Position numbers and translations under genes: made by a program
NCBI RefSeq assembly: GCF_030295955.1
Contig: NZ_AP027363.1
Coordinates: 3,015,046-3,079,045 of the forward strand
DNA from: Thalassotalea agarivorans
Lineage (GTDB): Bacteria; Pseudomonadota; Gammaproteobacteria; Enterobacterales; Alteromonadaceae
Length of the DNA stretch: 64,000 nt
Reading direction: 5' to 3'
Part shown: in pieces, positions 40,569 through 50,399 of the stretch
Position numbering within the stretch: position 1 is the first letter of the stretch
Layout of the letters: every line of letters starts with the position of its first letter
The notes under the pieces: model-generated
Told to the model about the DNA's origin: nothing
Databases searched by the model: none
The model's input: only the letters and a program-made list of their open reading frames with translations

Positions 40569-41896
40569 ATTGCCTCCTGATCGTCCTTAGACGATACAAC
40601 TGGCTCTGGTTTCTCTTCTTCGCCAGGCTGGAGGTCGCTCTCTTCTATAGCATTAGGTAGAGACTCTATTTCTGCTTCACGAGTGTTATCTTCAGGTTCT
40701 ACTAGATGGTCGATGTTTTTATCATCCAATAACGCTCTAACCGCTTTCAATGCATCCAATTCGGTTGGCAATTGCACGGTAATTAGCTCACTTTTGAGTA
40801 ATTGAATGGATTGATAAAAACGTTGATTTACGACTTGGTCCATATCAAAAAATTGCTCCATCCACGATTGGATTTCTGCTAATTCTTGATCATAAATAGA
40901 CTGATTTTCTTGCGTCACCGCCCATTTTGCCATTTGAATTTTTAGGCTAACATTGTGGCGCAAATTTTCTTGATATTTGGGCTCCATTAAAGGCTTCACA
41001 TTACCTTTGCGGGTGGTGATTTTGATAAAATCTTTAGTAAACCTATTCCAAGAACGTCGCAAGTTTTCTTGCCAGTCGCCTATATCTTCCGATAACTCAA
41101 AGGTATTTTCTGCTTCAGCACTTTCGGGAATATAAACCATGGCAAAAGGTAATTGAGGTAACTGACTATCTAAAGCCATTAGCTTCAATATCACTTGCTC
41201 TTTATTTGTAGGCGGTAAGAGGTTTAGTGTTTCAATATCTTGTTGTATGACTTTGCGCAGAGGCAAATATTGAGGATTGTTTAATTCTTCTAAACGCTTG
41301 TTAGCATCTTTTAGTAATGATATTGCTGCTTGAGTGTCGTGCGACAACCACAATGTTCGCCCAGCTATTCTGATCAGATACTCTACTTCATATAGCAACC
41401 AATCACTTGGCTGATTTTGACGCAAAATATGCACCTGTTGCTTTAAAGACGCCATTTCCTCTAGGTAAGACGCTTTTTCTTGCGCGAACATTTCAGAAAG
41501 TCGCTTATCAAAAGTATTTTTTTGCACACTCAACATTTGTTCAGTTTGCTGTTTTAGCTGTGCAGTATCATTGTTTAATGTTGTACGAATTTCTTGTGCT
41601 AATTTTTGTTGTGCCAAGGTTAACCAATAATAAACACCGGCTGCCGAAGCGACCGCCAATATAGCTAATAAAAATGCAAACACGGCTGTTTTTGAACGTT
41701 TTCTATCGCTACTTGCAGTATTTGAAGTTCGTAAACTCGCTGAAGGTTTTTTTGAAGCAACCGTTGTTTTTTTTGCAGTCGTGGTTTTTTGTTGACCAGC
41801 GGTAGTTGTCTTCTCAGCGGACTTATCTTCATTTTTCTCAGGCGCAGCCTTGGGTGTATTTGCTTTTTCGTCTGCTGACTTTTTGGTATCTGTCAT
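40565..41896 (-). CDS. hemX: HemX-like membrane protein
   Basis: HemX is annotated in many genomes as uroporphyrin-III C-methyltransferase, but this family lacks the methyltransferase fold and its function is not established. The 443-residue protein has a Lys/Thr/Ala-rich cytoplasmic N-terminus (about 1-68), one membrane helix (about 70-92), a coiled coil, and the conserved LYEVEYLIRIAGRTLWL helical domain, then an acidic C-terminal tail. It lies between hemD and hemY in the standard hemCDXY order. Confidence 0.92.
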   Translation of the reverse strand: MTDTKKSADEKANTPKAAPEKNEDKSAEKTTTAGQQKTTTAKKTTVASKKPSASLRTSNTASSDRKRSKTAVFAFLLAILAVASAAGVYYWLTLAQQKLAQEIRTTLNNDTAQLKQQTEQMLSVQKNTFDKRLSEMFAQEKASYLEEMASLKQQVHILRQNQPSDWLLYEVEYLIRIAGRTLWLSHDTQAAISLLKDANKRLEELNNPQYLPLRKVIQQDIETLNLLPPTNKEQVILKLMALDSQLPQLPFAMVYIPESAEAENTFELSEDIGDWQENLRRSWNRFTKDFIKITTRKGNVKPLMEPKYQENLRHNVSLKIQMAKWAVTQENQSIYDQELAEIQSWMEQFFDMDQVVNQRFYQSIQLLKSELITVQLPTELDALKAVRALLDDKNIDHLVEPEDNTREAEIESLPNAIEESDLQPGEEEKPEPVVSSKDDQEAI

Positions 41897-41901
41897 TGAA
41901 T

Positions 41902-42642
41902 TTATCCAATCATTGCAAGTTGCTTACAAATCGCTTCATCGCTAGCGCCATTTGCTACGGACACTTGCTTAAATCCCATCGAGTTTGCCGCATTTAAAAT
42001 GCGTTTACTCGGCACGACAATTTGACAATCTGTTAACCAATACGCTTTATATTCACTATATTGTAGCGCTTTAAATAAGTGATTTAGCATGTGTTCGCTT
42101 GTCACTACAATACAATTTATCCCCTCGATGTACCAATTTTTTACATCGTTTTCATGAATTTGCTGCCAATCTTTTGCATAGCTTTCAATATAGCTTACGA
42201 GGTTGTTTTTGGCGGTTAAACGCTCAAACAGTAATTCCCGACCTGCTTCACCGCGGACAATATAGATTGGTGTGTTACTAAGCGCATCTATTTGAGGCAT
42301 TGCGAGCAGACCCTCGCTATTTTGTTGCGTCGGAGATAAGCATTGTATGCCGCATTGTGCAAGCGCATTGGCCGTTGCATCACCAATCGCAAACACTTGT
42401 GTCATTGGCCAATCAGATAACGGCAAACGCTGTTGCGCACATTGCACTGCTGCTACGCTCACAAAAATAAACACACCAGCTTTTGTTGGCACCTCAGCAT
42501 CTTGATTTGGCTGATAGCGAAACAATGGATACACGATTGTAGTGGCAACTTTTTCGGCCAATCGTCGTGTAATTGATTCAGCTAGTTTCTCGCCCGAAGG
42601 CATCGGGCGAGTTACCAACACGTTAAGTAGACTATTTGTCAT
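41902..42642 (-). CDS. hemD: Uroporphyrinogen-III synthase
   Basis: HemD cyclises and inverts ring D of hydroxymethylbilane. The family is poorly conserved, and the call rests on 246-residue length, the N-terminal [13 protein letters not shown], the [10 protein letters not shown] and [13 protein letters not shown] segments, and position. It overlaps the end of hemC by 11 bp, as usual for this pair. Confidence 0.9.
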   Translation of the reverse strand: MTNSLLNVLVTRPMPSGEKLAESITRRLAEKVATTIVYPLFRYQPNQDAEVPTKAGVFIFVSVAAVQCAQQRLPLSDWPMTQVFAIGDATANALAQCGIQCLSPTQQNSEGLLAMPQIDALSNTPIYIVRGEAGRELLFERLTAKNNLVSYIESYAKDWQQIHENDVKNWYIEGINCIVVTSEHMLNHLFKALQYSEYKAYWLTDCQIVVPSKRILNAANSMGFKQVSVANGASDEAICKQLAMIG

Positions 42643-43561
42643 AGACCTCTTTTAGAATCTTATCTGCACCTGCATCTAAAAGTTCGTTTGCTAGCGCTAA
42701 ACCAAGTTGTTCTGCCTCAGATACATCGCCGCTAACGTCTGCTGTAAGCATAGAATCACCATCGATTGAGCCTACTAATCCGCGCAGCCACAAACGTTCA
42801 TTTTCAAGCGTGGCGTAACTACCAATAGGTACTTGGCAACCCCCTTCAAGCGCTCTATTCATTGCTCTTTCAGCCAACACACGTACTCTTGTTTGCTGAC
42901 ACTCCAACGGTGCTAAAAGCGCTTTTGTTGTCTCATCATCGACACGGCATTCAATACCTACTGCCCCTTGCCCATTTGCGGGTAGCATGGTTTCTGGCGC
43001 AATGTACTCGCTAATTCGTTCGGGCATTTCTAAACGAATAAGGCCAGCTGAAGCTAGTATAATGGCGTCATATTCTCCATTATCGAGCTTTGCTAGGCGC
43101 GTATTTACGTTGCCTCGAAGATCTTTGATTACAAGGTCAGGGCGCATCGCTCTTAATTGACATTGTCTACGCAGACTGCTGGTTCCAACAACTGCACCTT
43201 GAGGTAAATCTGCCAACGTGTTGTAGTCATTAGAGACGAACGCATCTCTTGGATCTTCACGCGGACAAATCACTTCAAGCCCAAGGCCAGGAGGAAAGTC
43301 TACCGGCACATCTTTCATAGAATGCACAGCAATATCTGCGCGGCCTTCTAACATGGCAACTTCTAGTTCTTTGACAAACAGTCCTTTACCACCCACTTTT
43401 GCTAGCGGGGTATCTAGGATAATGTCACCTTTGGTCGTCATAGGTAACAATTCGACAACGATGTCTGAATGAAAATGCTCTAATTGAGCTTTTACATACT
43501 CAGCCTGCCACATCGCCAATGCACTCTTGCGTGTTGCGATACGAATACGTTTTTCTTGCAT
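42632..43561 (-). CDS. hemC: Porphobilinogen deaminase
   Basis: HemC joins four porphobilinogens on a dipyrromethane cofactor. The 309-residue protein starts with [14 protein letters not shown], has [13 protein letters not shown], and carries the cofactor Cys in [12 protein letters not shown]. It is the first of hemC-hemD-hemX-hemY and starts 12 bp after the cyaY stop. Confidence 0.98.
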   Translation of the reverse strand: MQEKRIRIATRKSALAMWQAEYVKAQLEHFHSDIVVELLPMTTKGDIILDTPLAKVGGKGLFVKELEVAMLEGRADIAVHSMKDVPVDFPPGLGLEVICPREDPRDAFVSNDYNTLADLPQGAVVGTSSLRRQCQLRAMRPDLVIKDLRGNVNTRLAKLDNGEYDAIILASAGLIRLEMPERISEYIAPETMLPANGQGAVGIECRVDDETTKALLAPLECQQTRVRVLAERAMNRALEGGCQVPIGSYATLENERLWLRGLVGSIDGDSMLTADVSGDVSEAEQLGLALANELLDAGADKILKEVYDK

Positions 43562-43573
43562 TATTAAAACCTT

Positions 43574-43906
43574 TTATGCGCCACGTAAATCAACATGAAT
43601 ACCCGATTGTTTCTCTATCGCTGCTGAGATGAACTGCCAAAACTCGCCGCCTCCGCGTTTGTCTAACCAAATATCATCGGTAAACGCAAAATGATGGCCG
43701 TTGAACTTAGTTGCCACCCAAATTTCATGGAGCGGTGCTTGCTTATTAATAATAATCTTAGAACCATCGACAAAAGTAAGTGATAACTTACCGCCTACCG
43801 ATTCATAATCAAGCTCTTCATCTTGCTCTTCAAAGGCTTCTTCAACTGCTTCTTCTATTGCTAACAACAATTCATCAGCCATCAAATTGTATTGGCTATC
43901 GTTCAT
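43574..43906 (-). CDS. cyaY: Frataxin-like iron protein CyaY
   Basis: CyaY is the bacterial frataxin, which binds iron and modulates IscS in Fe-S assembly. The 110-residue protein has the acidic N-terminal helix (LLAIEEAVEEAFEEQDEELDY as iron-binding surface) and the beta-sheet segment KIIINKQAPLHEIWVA. It is divergent from lptM, as in enterobacteria. Its position just upstream of hemC makes cotranscription with the heme genes likely. Confidence 0.96.
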   Translation of the reverse strand: MNDSQYNLMADELLLAIEEAVEEAFEEQDEELDYESVGGKLSLTFVDGSKIIINKQAPLHEIWVATKFNGHHFAFTDDIWLDKRGGGEFWQFISAAIEKQSGIHVDLRGA

Positions 43907-44015
43907 TTCATACCCTTTTTAAAAAAAATCTTCTTTGCAGTGGAAATCTTGTATTCATGTGATTATAAAACGACTATCATGTGAAAAACATCGATAAACG
44001 CAAAATACTTCGCAA
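43907..44015. promoter_or_regulatory. Divergent promoter region cyaY / lptM
   Basis: A 109-bp AT-rich spacer between divergent genes that should hold promoters for cyaY-hemCDXY and for lptM-lysA-dapF. I see no clear operator in it. Confidence 0.4.
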
Positions 44016-44165
44016 ATGTTGAAAAAAATTTGTGCACTATGCACCCTACTACTGTTGTGTGGTTGTGGCCTAAAAGGGCCGCTTTACTTGGACGAGCCAA
44101 AACCTGAAAAGAGTAGTGAACAAACTCAACCGGAAGAACCAGCAAAAGACGAACAAGAGAAGTAG
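44016..44165 (+). CDS. lptM: LPS assembly lipoprotein LptM (YifL)
   Basis: This 49-residue lipoprotein helps LptD-LptE mature, stabilising the outer-membrane LPS translocon. The protein opens MLKKICALCTLLLLCGC, with a lipobox ending at Cys17. The invariant GLKGPLYL follows immediately, then a charged, Pro/Glu-rich tail. The start is an ATG and the stop a TAG at 44163-44165. It lies 10 bp before lysA in the conserved lptM-lysA-dapF order. Confidence 0.93.
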   Translation: MLKKICALCTLLLLCGCGLKGPLYLDEPKPEKSSEQTQPEEPAKDEQEK

Positions 44166-44175
44166 GAATTAAGCA

Positions 44176-45423
44176 GTGGATTTTTTCAATTACCAAGCGC
44201 AGCAACTACATGCTGAAGACTGTGCCGTTTCCGCGCTTGTTAAGCAGCACGGAACGCCTCTATACATATATTCAAAAGCGACGATTGAACGCCATTGGCA
44301 TGCTTTCAACAACGCAGCAGGTTCGCATCCACATCTAGTATGCTATGCGGTAAAAGCAAACAGCAACTTAGCGGTGCTTAGTTTGATGGCTAAAATGGGG
44401 TCGGGATTCGATATTGTATCGCAAGGCGAATTAGCCCGAGTTATTGCCGCTGGTGGCGATCCGGGTAAAACCGTGTTTTCGGGGGTTGGAAAAAAATCCA
44501 GTGAAATAGCCTATGCTTTAAAGCATGGCATCCACTGTATTAACATTGAATCAGTGGCAGAACTTGATCGCATTCAAACTGTTGCCAGCGAACTTGATAT
44601 AAAAGCGCCTGTGTCATTTCGCGTAAATCCAGATGTAGACGCCGGTACGCATCCCTATATTTCTACAGGCTTAAGTGAAAACAAGTTTGGCGTAAGCATT
44701 GATGATGCAGAAGCGATTTATCTTCAAGCATCAAAAATGTCTCACATTAATATTCAAGGTGTTGATTGCCATATTGGTTCACAACTAACTGAAATTGAAC
44801 CCTTTATAGATGCATTAGAGCGGGTGCTTTTATTGGTAGACAAACTTGCTGAACAAGGCATTCAATTAAGTCACATAGATGTTGGCGGCGGTCTTGGTGT
44901 TCGCTACAAAGATGAACAACCACCAGAACCCGCAGATTATGCAAAAGCGATCATGGAAAAATTAGCCGATCGTGAACTAACCGTTATTTTTGAGCCAGGA
45001 CGCGCGATCATGGCTAATGCTGGCATATTAGTGACAGAAGTTGAGTTTTTGAAAACCAATGAGAGCAAGAACTTTGCAATTGTCGATGCGGCAATGAATG
45101 ACATGTTACGACCTGCGTTATATCAAGCATGGCAAGAAATCATTCCTGTGGATTTAAACACCTCTGCACAAGAATCAGTTTACGACATAGTCGGTCCAGT
45201 ATGTGAAACGGGTGATTTTCTAGGTAAAGATAGAACACTTGCAATCAATGCTGGTGATTTACTAGCCGTAAGAAGCGCCGGCGCTTATGGTTTTACCATG
45301 AGCTCTAACTACAATAGCCGTCCACGCGCGGCGGAAGTTATGGTGGATGGTGAGCAAGCACATATTGTGCGTGAACGCGAAACACAAGAACAACTTTGGC
45401 AAGGTGAGAAAGTACTACCCTAA
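44176..45423 (+). CDS. lysA: Diaminopimelate decarboxylase
   Basis: LysA makes lysine from meso-diaminopimelate and is a PLP enzyme of the alanine-racemase fold. The start is GTG at 44176. The PLP Lys lies in CYAVKANSN, with [21 protein letters not shown], and the C-terminal CETGDFLG. The 415 residues are normal. Its stop shares a base with the dapF start. Confidence 0.97.
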   Translation: MDFFNYQAQQLHAEDCAVSALVKQHGTPLYIYSKATIERHWHAFNNAAGSHPHLVCYAVKANSNLAVLSLMAKMGSGFDIVSQGELARVIAAGGDPGKTVFSGVGKKSSEIAYALKHGIHCINIESVAELDRIQTVASELDIKAPVSFRVNPDVDAGTHPYISTGLSENKFGVSIDDAEAIYLQASKMSHINIQGVDCHIGSQLTEIEPFIDALERVLLLVDKLAEQGIQLSHIDVGGGLGVRYKDEQPPEPADYAKAIMEKLADRELTVIFEPGRAIMANAGILVTEVEFLKTNESKNFAIVDAAMNDMLRPALYQAWQEIIPVDLNTSAQESVYDIVGPVCETGDFLGKDRTLAINAGDLLAVRSAGAYGFTMSSNYNSRPRAAEVMVDGEQAHIVRERETQEQLWQGEKVLP

Positions 45424-46274
45424 TGCGAGATAAGCAACAACGAACAACCCTGAACTTTTCAAAGATGCAGGGGCTTGGTAATGATTTTATGGTGTTGGAC
45501 AACGTGACACAGAATGTGTTTTTGTCTAACGACCAAATAAAACGACTTGCCGATCGAAACTTTGGCGTAGGTTTTGATCAACTGCTTGTTGTTGAACCGC
45601 CTTACGATCCGGATCTAGATTTTCACTACCGCATATTTAATGCTGATGGCAGCGAAGTCAGCCAATGTGGTAACGGCGCTCGCTGTTTTGCGAGGTTTGT
45701 GCGTCTCAAAGGGCTAACCAACAAAAACAAAATTAGAGTGTCGACGGCCTCTGGTAAAATGACACTTTTTGTCGAGCGAGACGGTAATGTTACCGTTAAT
45801 ATGCCAGTACCTATTTTTGAGCCAAGTAAAGTGCCATTCTCTGCTCAAAAAACAGAAGGAACATACATTCTTCGCAGTGAAGAAGACACCGTTTTTTGTG
45901 GTGTAGTATCGATGGGCAACCCACACTGTGTCGTTACGGTTGATTCTGTGAAAACCGCACCAGTAGAGACCCTCGGCCATGCTTTATCGCATCATGAAAG
46001 GTTTCCAGAGCAAGCCAATGTTGGTTTTATGGAAATTGTCGAGCCTAATTTCATTAAGCTTCGCGTATATGAAAGGGGCGCAGCCGAAACGCTTGCCTGT
46101 GGCAGTGGTGCCTGTGCCGCCGTGGTAGTAGGTCAAATTCAAAAAAAACTAGCCGAGCAAGTGACGGTTGAGCTGCCAGGCGGTAAACTAAAAATATCTT
46201 GGAGAGGGCAAGGCCATCCTGTGAAAATGACAGGCCCGGCCGTTCACGTATTCGACGGACAAATGCAGCTATGA
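45423..46274 (+). CDS. dapF: Diaminopimelate epimerase
   Basis: DapF interconverts LL- and meso-diaminopimelate for lysine and peptidoglycan. The 283-residue protein has the N-terminal [11 protein letters not shown] and the two catalytic Cys regions, [10 protein letters not shown] and [12 protein letters not shown]. The chosen ATG gives about ten extra residues ahead of the usual start, and no other good start fits. It overlaps the next gene by 4 bp. Confidence 0.97.
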   Translation: MRDKQQRTTLNFSKMQGLGNDFMVLDNVTQNVFLSNDQIKRLADRNFGVGFDQLLVVEPPYDPDLDFHYRIFNADGSEVSQCGNGARCFARFVRLKGLTNKNKIRVSTASGKMTLFVERDGNVTVNMPVPIFEPSKVPFSAQKTEGTYILRSEEDTVFCGVVSMGNPHCVVTVDSVKTAPVETLGHALSHHERFPEQANVGFMEIVEPNFIKLRVYERGAAETLACGSGACAAVVVGQIQKKLAEQVTVELPGGKLKISWRGQGHPVKMTGPAVHVFDGQMQL

Positions 46275-46951
46275 CAGAACAAACAACAATAACAAACGAC
46301 GAGCTTACCCTGAATGACGATTTAGTTGTGCAATTTTTGCAAGACGATCCGGAATTCTTTTCTCGCAACCCTCAATTAGTTGCCTCTTTGCGCCTGAATG
46401 ACGATCGCAGAGGAACGGTATCGTTAGTAGAGCGCCAACAACAACAATTACGAGACAAAGCCAAAGCACTTGAAGAATAGATCACACAGCTACTAACGGT
46501 CGCTAGCTACAATGAAAAGTTGTACAAACAGTACAGTGAACTAAACCTTCGTTTGGTTGAATGTATCGACTTAGCATCGCTGATCGATGTATTAGCCAAA
46601 GATACGGCGCAAATTATGTCATTAGCGACCATCAAATTGTGGCTCAAGCAACAACCTGCTGTCGCGCACAATGCCCTAGTAAAAGAGGACGCTTCTGCTA
46701 TTTTGGATAGCAAACTCACTAAAGATGACTACTATTTTGGGCGCTTGCAACAAAGCGAACAAATGACGCTTTTTAATGCTGAACTTAATGGTTCGGTTGT
46801 ACTAGTGAAACTAACAAATGGTGAAGATGTGTTAGGTATCCTTGCCTTCCAAAGTGAAGATGCAGAGCATTTTGACCCGCGCATGGATACCTTGTTACTC
46901 GACCAGTTCAAACAGCTTGTGGCAAAACTCATCGTCAAACTGTCGGATTAA
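46271..46951 (+). pseudogene. DUF484 family gene (yigA) interrupted by an in-frame TAG
   Basis: From the ATG at 46271 the frame encodes a complete DUF484/YigA-type protein of 226 codons, except that codon 70 (46478-46480) is TAG. The protein sequence on both sides is family-like: LRDKAKALEE before it, then ITQLLTVASYNEKLYKQYSEL. Family members normally have Glu at this place (ELEEEIT), so a single G-to-T change in GAG would explain it. There is no frameshift. TAG is used as a true stop elsewhere in the window (pilP, lptM). The cause may be a recent nonsense mutation, a sequencing error, or a suppressor; a C-terminal product could also restart at 46520 or nearby. Confidence 0.85.
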
Positions 46952-46965
46952 TATTTGAGGCCGCG

Positions 46966-47673
46966 GTGATTATTTATAAACGATTGACACCAATTAAAGC
47001 GATAAGCTTTGATTTAGATGACACGCTTTATGAAAATCACCCTCAGATGCTGGCTTGCTATCAACAAATGTTGACTTTTTTTAAGCAGCATTTGGGTGGC
47101 GACAGAGTCTACGATCATGCCTTTTGGATCCCGTTTAGGAATCAAGCCGTTGTCGAAAACGAACGCATTCGACATGATGTAGGCAAATTGCGTTTGCAAT
47201 CCTATTATTTAGGTATTCAATCGCTCGGCTATGATAAAAACGAAGCGCTTAAGCTTGCTGAGCAGGCAATGGCCCACTTTTTATTTTGGCGAAGTAATTT
47301 TACTGTACCGCAAGAAAGTATTGAGCTGTTAGAGACTCTCAAAAAAAAATACCCCATTGTTGCTATAACCAATGGCAATGTTGACGCAGAAAAAATAGGC
47401 ATCGCGCGCTATTTTGACGCTATTTTTCACGCAAATGAACAGTATGCATTAAAGCCAGCGCCAGACATGTTCGCCGCAGCATGTCAGCAATTAAACATCA
47501 CGCCAAATCAACTGTTACATGTTGGCGATTGCGGGCGCTCTGATATATTTGGTGCCGCTAGATATGGTTGCCAAACAGCCTACTTCAATCGCTATGGCAT
47601 TGGTAAGCCATTAAAAATATTACCAAATATCGCACTTACGAAGGTAAGTGAGTTAGCAAACCTAGTGAGATAA
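46966..47673 (+). CDS. yigB: HAD-superfamily phosphatase YigB-type
   Basis: The E. coli relative YigB dephosphorylates FMN and related compounds. The 235-residue protein starts at GTG and has the HAD motif I FDLDDTLYEN, motif II AITNGN, and motif IV VGDCGRSDIFGA. It lies between the DUF484 gene and uvrD, the usual neighbours, but without xerC in between. Confidence 0.9.
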   Translation: MIIYKRLTPIKAISFDLDDTLYENHPQMLACYQQMLTFFKQHLGGDRVYDHAFWIPFRNQAVVENERIRHDVGKLRLQSYYLGIQSLGYDKNEALKLAEQAMAHFLFWRSNFTVPQESIELLETLKKKYPIVAITNGNVDAEKIGIARYFDAIFHANEQYALKPAPDMFAAACQQLNITPNQLLHVGDCGRSDIFGAARYGCQTAYFNRYGIGKPLKILPNIALTKVSELANLVR

Positions 47674-47682
47674 AATTTACCG

Positions 47683-49857
47683 ATGGACGTTTCTGAATTA
47701 CTTGACGGCTTAAACGATAAGCAACGAGATGCCGTTGCTGCACCACTACAACACATGCTTGTGCTTGCAGGCGCGGGCAGTGGAAAAACGCGCGTATTAG
47801 TTCATCGTATTGCTTGGTTAATGCAAGTTGAGCAAGCATCTCCACATAGTATTTTAGCGGTAACCTTTACTAACAAAGCTGCCAGCGAAATGCGCGCAAG
47901 AGTAGAATCTTCCGTAGGTGGTAATACACATGGTATGTGGATAGGTACCTTTCACGGCCTAGCACACCGATTACTTCGCATGCATTTTCAAGAAGCAAAA
48001 CTACCGCAAAGTTTTCAGGTGCTAGATTCTGACGATCAAGTGCGACTACTAAAACGCATTATACGTACGCTAAATTTAGATGAAAAAAAATGGCCTGCGA
48101 AGCAAGCGGCTTGGTATATCAATGGTAAAAAGGATGAAGGCCTTAGACCACAGCACATTGATGCTGGTTATGATCCAACCGAGCAAACCTTCATTAACAT
48201 CTACAAAAATTATCAAGAGACATGTGATCGCTCAGGGTTAGTCGATTTTGCAGAATTGCTCCTTAGAGCCCACGAACTTTGGCTAAACAACCCAATTCTT
48301 TTAGCGCATTATCAGCAGCGATTTAAGCATATCTTAGTGGACGAATTTCAAGATACCAACGCCATTCAATATGCTTGGCTGAGTCTTTTAGGACAACAAA
48401 GCAGCCGCGTTATGATCGTAGGAGATGACGACCAGTCTATTTATGGCTGGCGTGGCGCAAAAGTTGAAAATATTCAACGATTTTTGGATGATTTTAGTGG
48501 TGCAAAGACTATTCGTTTAGAACAAAATTATCGTTCTACCGGTAATATCCTAAAAGCTGCCAACCAACTTATCGCCAATAATAACAACCGTTTAGGTAAA
48601 GACCTTTGGACCGATGATAACGCTGGCGACAAAATAGCCATCTATAGTGCGTTTAACGAAATCGATGAAGCTAGATTTATCGCAGGCAGAGCCAAGCACT
48701 GGTTTGAAGAACAAGGCAGTTACGATGATATCGCGATACTTTATCGCTCTAACGCGCAATCACGTATTGTTGAAGAAGCCTTAATGCAGGCCAATATTCC
48801 GTATCGAATTTATGGTGGTGTGCGCTTTTTCGAGCGTCAAGAAATCAAAGATGCCTTGGCTTATCTGCGTTTAATGAACAATCGTAACGACGATGCAGCA
48901 TTTGAGCGTATCATCAATACACCAACGCGTGGTATTGGTAATCAAACGCTATCGCTCGTTAGAGATGCAGCAAGATCGCTGGGCAAAACAATGTGGGACA
49001 CATGTAAGCATATGCTTGCATTGCAAGAGCTAAAGGGCAGAAGTGCCAATGCCATCACTAACTTTGTCAATTTGATCGAGCAATTAGAAGACGACAGTTG
49101 CGATTTAAATTTAGATCAACAGGCGAATCATGTGATTCAACACTCGGGTTTAAAGGCGATGTACCAAGCGGAAAAAGGTGAAAAAGCCGAGCGCCGAATT
49201 GATAACCTAAATGAGCTTGTAACCGCTTGCCAAACGTTTGAGAAAGATCCTGATTTAGTTGAAGAAGTGTCAGACCTGACGGCGTTTCTGACTCATGCCG
49301 CGCTAGAAGCAGGCGAGTCGCAGGCAGATGAATTTGAAAGTGCCGTTCAATTAATGACCATGCACAGTGCTAAAGGCTTGGAATTTCCACTGGTTTTTAT
49401 TGCCGGCATGGAAGAAGGTATGTTCCCGTCACAGCAGTCTGTTGAAGATATTGGCCGATTAGAAGAAGAAAGGCGTCTTTGTTATGTTGGCATGACACGC
49501 GCAATGCAAAAGCTCTACCTTTGCCATGCAGAAGCTAGACGTCTTTATGGTCAGGAAAAATATCATCGTCCATCACGTTTTCTAAAAGAACTTCCTGACG
49601 AATGTGTTGAAGAAATTCGCATGCAGTCTCAAGTTTCACGCCCAGCAACCACAGGCCGCTTTGCCAACACCATCACCTTAGAATCATTCGAAAATACCGG
49701 ATTCAGCCTAGGGCAAAGAGTGTTACATGCCAAGTTTGGTGAAGGCGTTATTCTCAACTATGAAGGAAGCGACGCACAAGCTCGTGTACAAGTAAACTTC
49801 GATGAAGTCGGCGTTAAATGGCTGATGGTTTCCTACGCCAACTTGCAAGCAATCTAA
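47683..49857 (+). CDS. uvrD: DNA helicase II UvrD
   Basis: UvrD is the 3'-5' superfamily 1 helicase of nucleotide excision and mismatch repair. The 724 residues show Walker A GAGSGKTRVL, VTFTNKAA, DEFQDTN (Walker B), GDDDQSIYGWRGA, QNYRS, and TMHSAKGLEFP. A C-terminal Tudor-like tail (LGQRVLHAKFGEGVIL) is present. It starts 10 bp after yigB. No LexA box is visible directly upstream. Confidence 0.98.
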   Translation: MDVSELLDGLNDKQRDAVAAPLQHMLVLAGAGSGKTRVLVHRIAWLMQVEQASPHSILAVTFTNKAASEMRARVESSVGGNTHGMWIGTFHGLAHRLLRMHFQEAKLPQSFQVLDSDDQVRLLKRIIRTLNLDEKKWPAKQAAWYINGKKDEGLRPQHIDAGYDPTEQTFINIYKNYQETCDRSGLVDFAELLLRAHELWLNNPILLAHYQQRFKHILVDEFQDTNAIQYAWLSLLGQQSSRVMIVGDDDQSIYGWRGAKVENIQRFLDDFSGAKTIRLEQNYRSTGNILKAANQLIANNNNRLGKDLWTDDNAGDKIAIYSAFNEIDEARFIAGRAKHWFEEQGSYDDIAILYRSNAQSRIVEEALMQANIPYRIYGGVRFFERQEIKDALAYLRLMNNRNDDAAFERIINTPTRGIGNQTLSLVRDAARSLGKTMWDTCKHMLALQELKGRSANAITNFVNLIEQLEDDSCDLNLDQQANHVIQHSGLKAMYQAEKGEKAERRIDNLNELVTACQTFEKDPDLVEEVSDLTAFLTHAALEAGESQADEFESAVQLMTMHSAKGLEFPLVFIAGMEEGMFPSQQSVEDIGRLEEERRLCYVGMTRAMQKLYLCHAEARRLYGQEKYHRPSRFLKELPDECVEEIRMQSQVSRPATTGRFANTITLESFENTGFSLGQRVLHAKFGEGVILNYEGSDAQARVQVNFDEVGVKWLMVSYANLQAI

Positions 49858-49865
49858 TACTGCCA

Positions 49866-50070
49866 TTATCGGGACACTCACCTTAAATCCTCCTCAAGTT
49901 CCTCTTATCAGGACAGGCACCTTACCTAGAAATTTTAACTAACTAATTAAGGTGCTTCGCAACAATTTCATCAGGTTTTTATGGCAACACATACAGCCAC
50001 AAAGCGTTAACTCATTGATTTTTATTATATTGATATAAAAATATTGAGTTACAGTGACTGTCCCGATAAG
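49866..50070. repeat. REP-like repeat cluster downstream of uvrD
   Basis: Three copies of a short motif lie in the 259-bp gap after uvrD: TTATCGGGACACTCAC (core 49871-49881), TTATCAGGACAGGCAC (core 49910-49920), and the inverted GTGACTGTCCCGATAA (50054-50064). CACCTTA follows the first two, and TTAAGGTG occurs in inverted form at 49947. Two forward copies and one inverted copy form a BIME-like arrangement. The same core flanks the RAYT gene at 60.6 kb. A terminator role for uvrD is possible but unproven. Confidence 0.65.
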
Positions 50071-50116
50071 ACAATCGCAATTACGATTTGTAACAGTATT
50101 GTAAGCGCAAGCTGTT

Positions 50117-50395
50117 ATGCTTTATGGCATGAAACCAGATCGTATTACCGCCATGAGAGACCTCATTATTGAGGTTAGAAATGAATTTCCTTTTGCTTTA
50201 CCAGAAGCGGAGATTTGTGCGGGCAAATGTGTGGGCTGTCCTAAAAAGCTGCTTGAGCTGGCAGACACAGAATTGACTCATTGGGAAACAGAGCTTGATG
50301 CTGGAGAAACACCAAGCTTTGGCGAAATTGCGCGCCTTGGCAAAATGTGTAAGAACATTCGCCGTGGCTTAGTCAGAAACGAGCTTATTCACTAG
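50117..50395 (+). CDS. Small cysteine-motif protein, function unknown
   Basis: I do not recognise this 92-residue protein. It has CAGKCVGC (Cys34, Cys38, Cys41; CX3CX2C spacing) followed by PKKLLELAD, and a fourth Cys at 78 in GKMCKNIRRGL. This suggests a metal or Fe-S site, but the protein is too short for a radical-SAM enzyme. No signal peptide is visible. The start could be the ATG at 50117 or the one at 50129 (MKPDRITAMR), and neither has a clear ribosome site. It converges on rarD with a 4-bp gap. Confidence 0.7.
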   Translation: MLYGMKPDRITAMRDLIIEVRNEFPFALPEAEICAGKCVGCPKKLLELADTELTHWETELDAGETPSFGEIARLGKMCKNIRRGLVRNELIH

Positions 50396-50399
50396 CGCG

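Noticed and set aside
41407-41664. Plus-strand open frames inside hemX and other minus-strand genes
   Set aside because: They lie opposite well-conserved coding sequence and show no family resemblance or ribosome site.
46520-46951. The downstream part of DUF484 as an independent gene
   Set aside because: It shares the frame with the upstream part, lacks a ribosome site, and continues the family sequence across the TAG.
50054-50080. Possible LexA box (CTGT...ACA) near the small cysteine protein gene
   Set aside because: The spacing does not fit CTGT-N8-ACAG, and the CTGT belongs to the REP-like motif.
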